From an uncultured Clostridium sp. (GTDB lineage: Bacteria; Bacillota; Clostridia; TANB77; CAG-508), in assembly GCA_947062645.1 (NCBI GenBank), contig CAMSQT010000047.1, positions 1 through 7,718 on the forward strand: a stretch of 7,718 nt of DNA, read 5' to 3'. A program made the position numbers and the translations under genes. Under the pieces are notes generated by a model. The model worked only from the letters and a program-made list of their open reading frames with translations. It was not told the DNA's origin and did no database searches. Shown one piece after another: positions 7,207 through 7,718 of the stretch (the first letter of the stretch is position 1; each line of letters begins with the position of its first letter).

Positions 7207-7688
7207 ATGAGTGATACATTAATGACAATAATCGTAATAGGATTAGTAGCAATTTTAATGTTCGTATTTCCACTAATGACAATGGCCGATCGATCTGATG
7301 ATGTTTCTCAATTAACAGTACAAACAGCAACAACAGAATTTGTAGATGATATTAGAACAACCGGAAAATTAACAATGGACAAATATAGTAAATATGTAGA
7401 AACTATTTCTGCAACAGGAAATAGTTTCGTAGTAGACTTAGAATTACAAACATTAGACGAAAATCAAGGTAAAAAAACAACACAAGCAGAAATGACAAAA
7501 ATTGGAGAAAATGTTTACTATTCTTTATACACATCACAAATTATGGATGCAATAAGTAATGGAAAAATTCTACTTTTAAAAGAAGGAGATAGAATTTTAG
7601 CTAGAGCAAGAAATAATAATACTACTGTGTCACAACAATTCAATAATTTACTATATAAAGTAACAGGAAATGGTTCATATACCATAGC
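7207..7688 (+). CDS. Small membrane-anchored protein, truncated by the 3' adapter
   Basis: The first 161 residues are genomic. The protein starts MSDTLMTIIVIG and has one hydrophobic helix (about 6-25), followed by MADRSDDVSQ and a soluble part with TTEFVDDIRTTGKLTMDKY (about 42-60). It does not share the MENAS start or the FNxxF motif, so it is a different type from the preceding genes. From memory, clostridial hypothetical proteins with this start and a TEFVDxIRxTGK segment occur in similar gene sets, but I cannot name a family with certainty. The apparent stop at 7708-7710 lies inside adapter sequence, and the six residues after Ala161 are adapter translation. The true C-terminus is missing. 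AAGGAGG (7194-7200) supports the start. A role in the same machine is inferred from the operon. Confidence 0.8.
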
Positions 7689-7718
7689 AGATCGGAAGAG
7701 CGTCGTGTAGGGAAAGAG
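7689..7718 (+). other. Illumina adapter (Read 1 side), not genomic
   Basis: From 7689 the sequence begins AGATCGGAAGAGCGTCGTG and continues as the reverse complement of the Illumina Read 1 adapter to the end of the window. Genomic sequence ends at 7688, or one or two bases later if the A or AG happens to be shared. The adapter supplies a false stop for the last gene. Confidence 0.97.

Noticed and set aside
44..7688. tRNA genes, CRISPR arrays or insertion sequences
   Set aside because: No cloverleaf-like segment, spaced direct repeats, transposase motif or terminal inverted repeats were seen; nearly all of the insert is coding.
7689..7710. Natural stop codon of the last gene
   Set aside because: The codons after Ala161, including TAG, are adapter sequence.

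Overview
The window is about 7.65 kb of AT-rich DNA (G+C roughly 30-35 % by eye) flanked by Illumina adapter sequence: bases 1-43 and 7689-7718 are library adapter, not genome. All supported genes lie on the + strand with short gaps and strong AAGGAGG-type ribosome binding sites. This, the AGA-dominated arginine usage and the protein types suggest an uncultured low-G+C member of the Bacillota, most likely a clostridium. There is no rRNA or marker gene, so the assignment rests on style and remembered family resemblance, not on a search.

Layout: a possible 3' tail of an upstream gene (45-80); a membrane-anchored CpaF/TadA-like secretion or pilus ATPase (102-2061); a 692-residue multi-spanning platform protein of TadB/TadC (T2SSF) type (2107-4186); then six small proteins with an N-terminal hydrophobic helix (4205-7688). 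Four of the six begin MENA(S/T)xAL, one (5580-6011) is a divergent relative without that start, and the last (7207-7688) is of a different type and is cut off by the 3' adapter. Together they look like one operon for a Tad-like or type IV-filament-like machine: ATPase motor, inner-membrane platform, and a tandem set of pilin-like or minor-pilin-like subunits. No prepilin peptidase or secretin is visible.

The most striking signal is in the two machinery genes. Each is split by a single extra base, and both breaks fall on the same heptamer in the same phase, ATC CGG A, where skipping one C gives ATC-GGA (Ile-Gly). In the ATPase the shift lies inside the Walker B motif and restores the catalytic-Glu segment and the His box. 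In the platform protein it restores the last transmembrane helix and places the stop 18 bases before the next gene. I read through all eight genes (about 2,420 codons) and these are the only two in-frame CGG codons; no in-frame CGC was seen either. The pattern suggests that CGG is unassigned or very poorly decoded in this organism and acts as a +1 frameshift site. A context-specific sequencing or assembly error is the main alternative.
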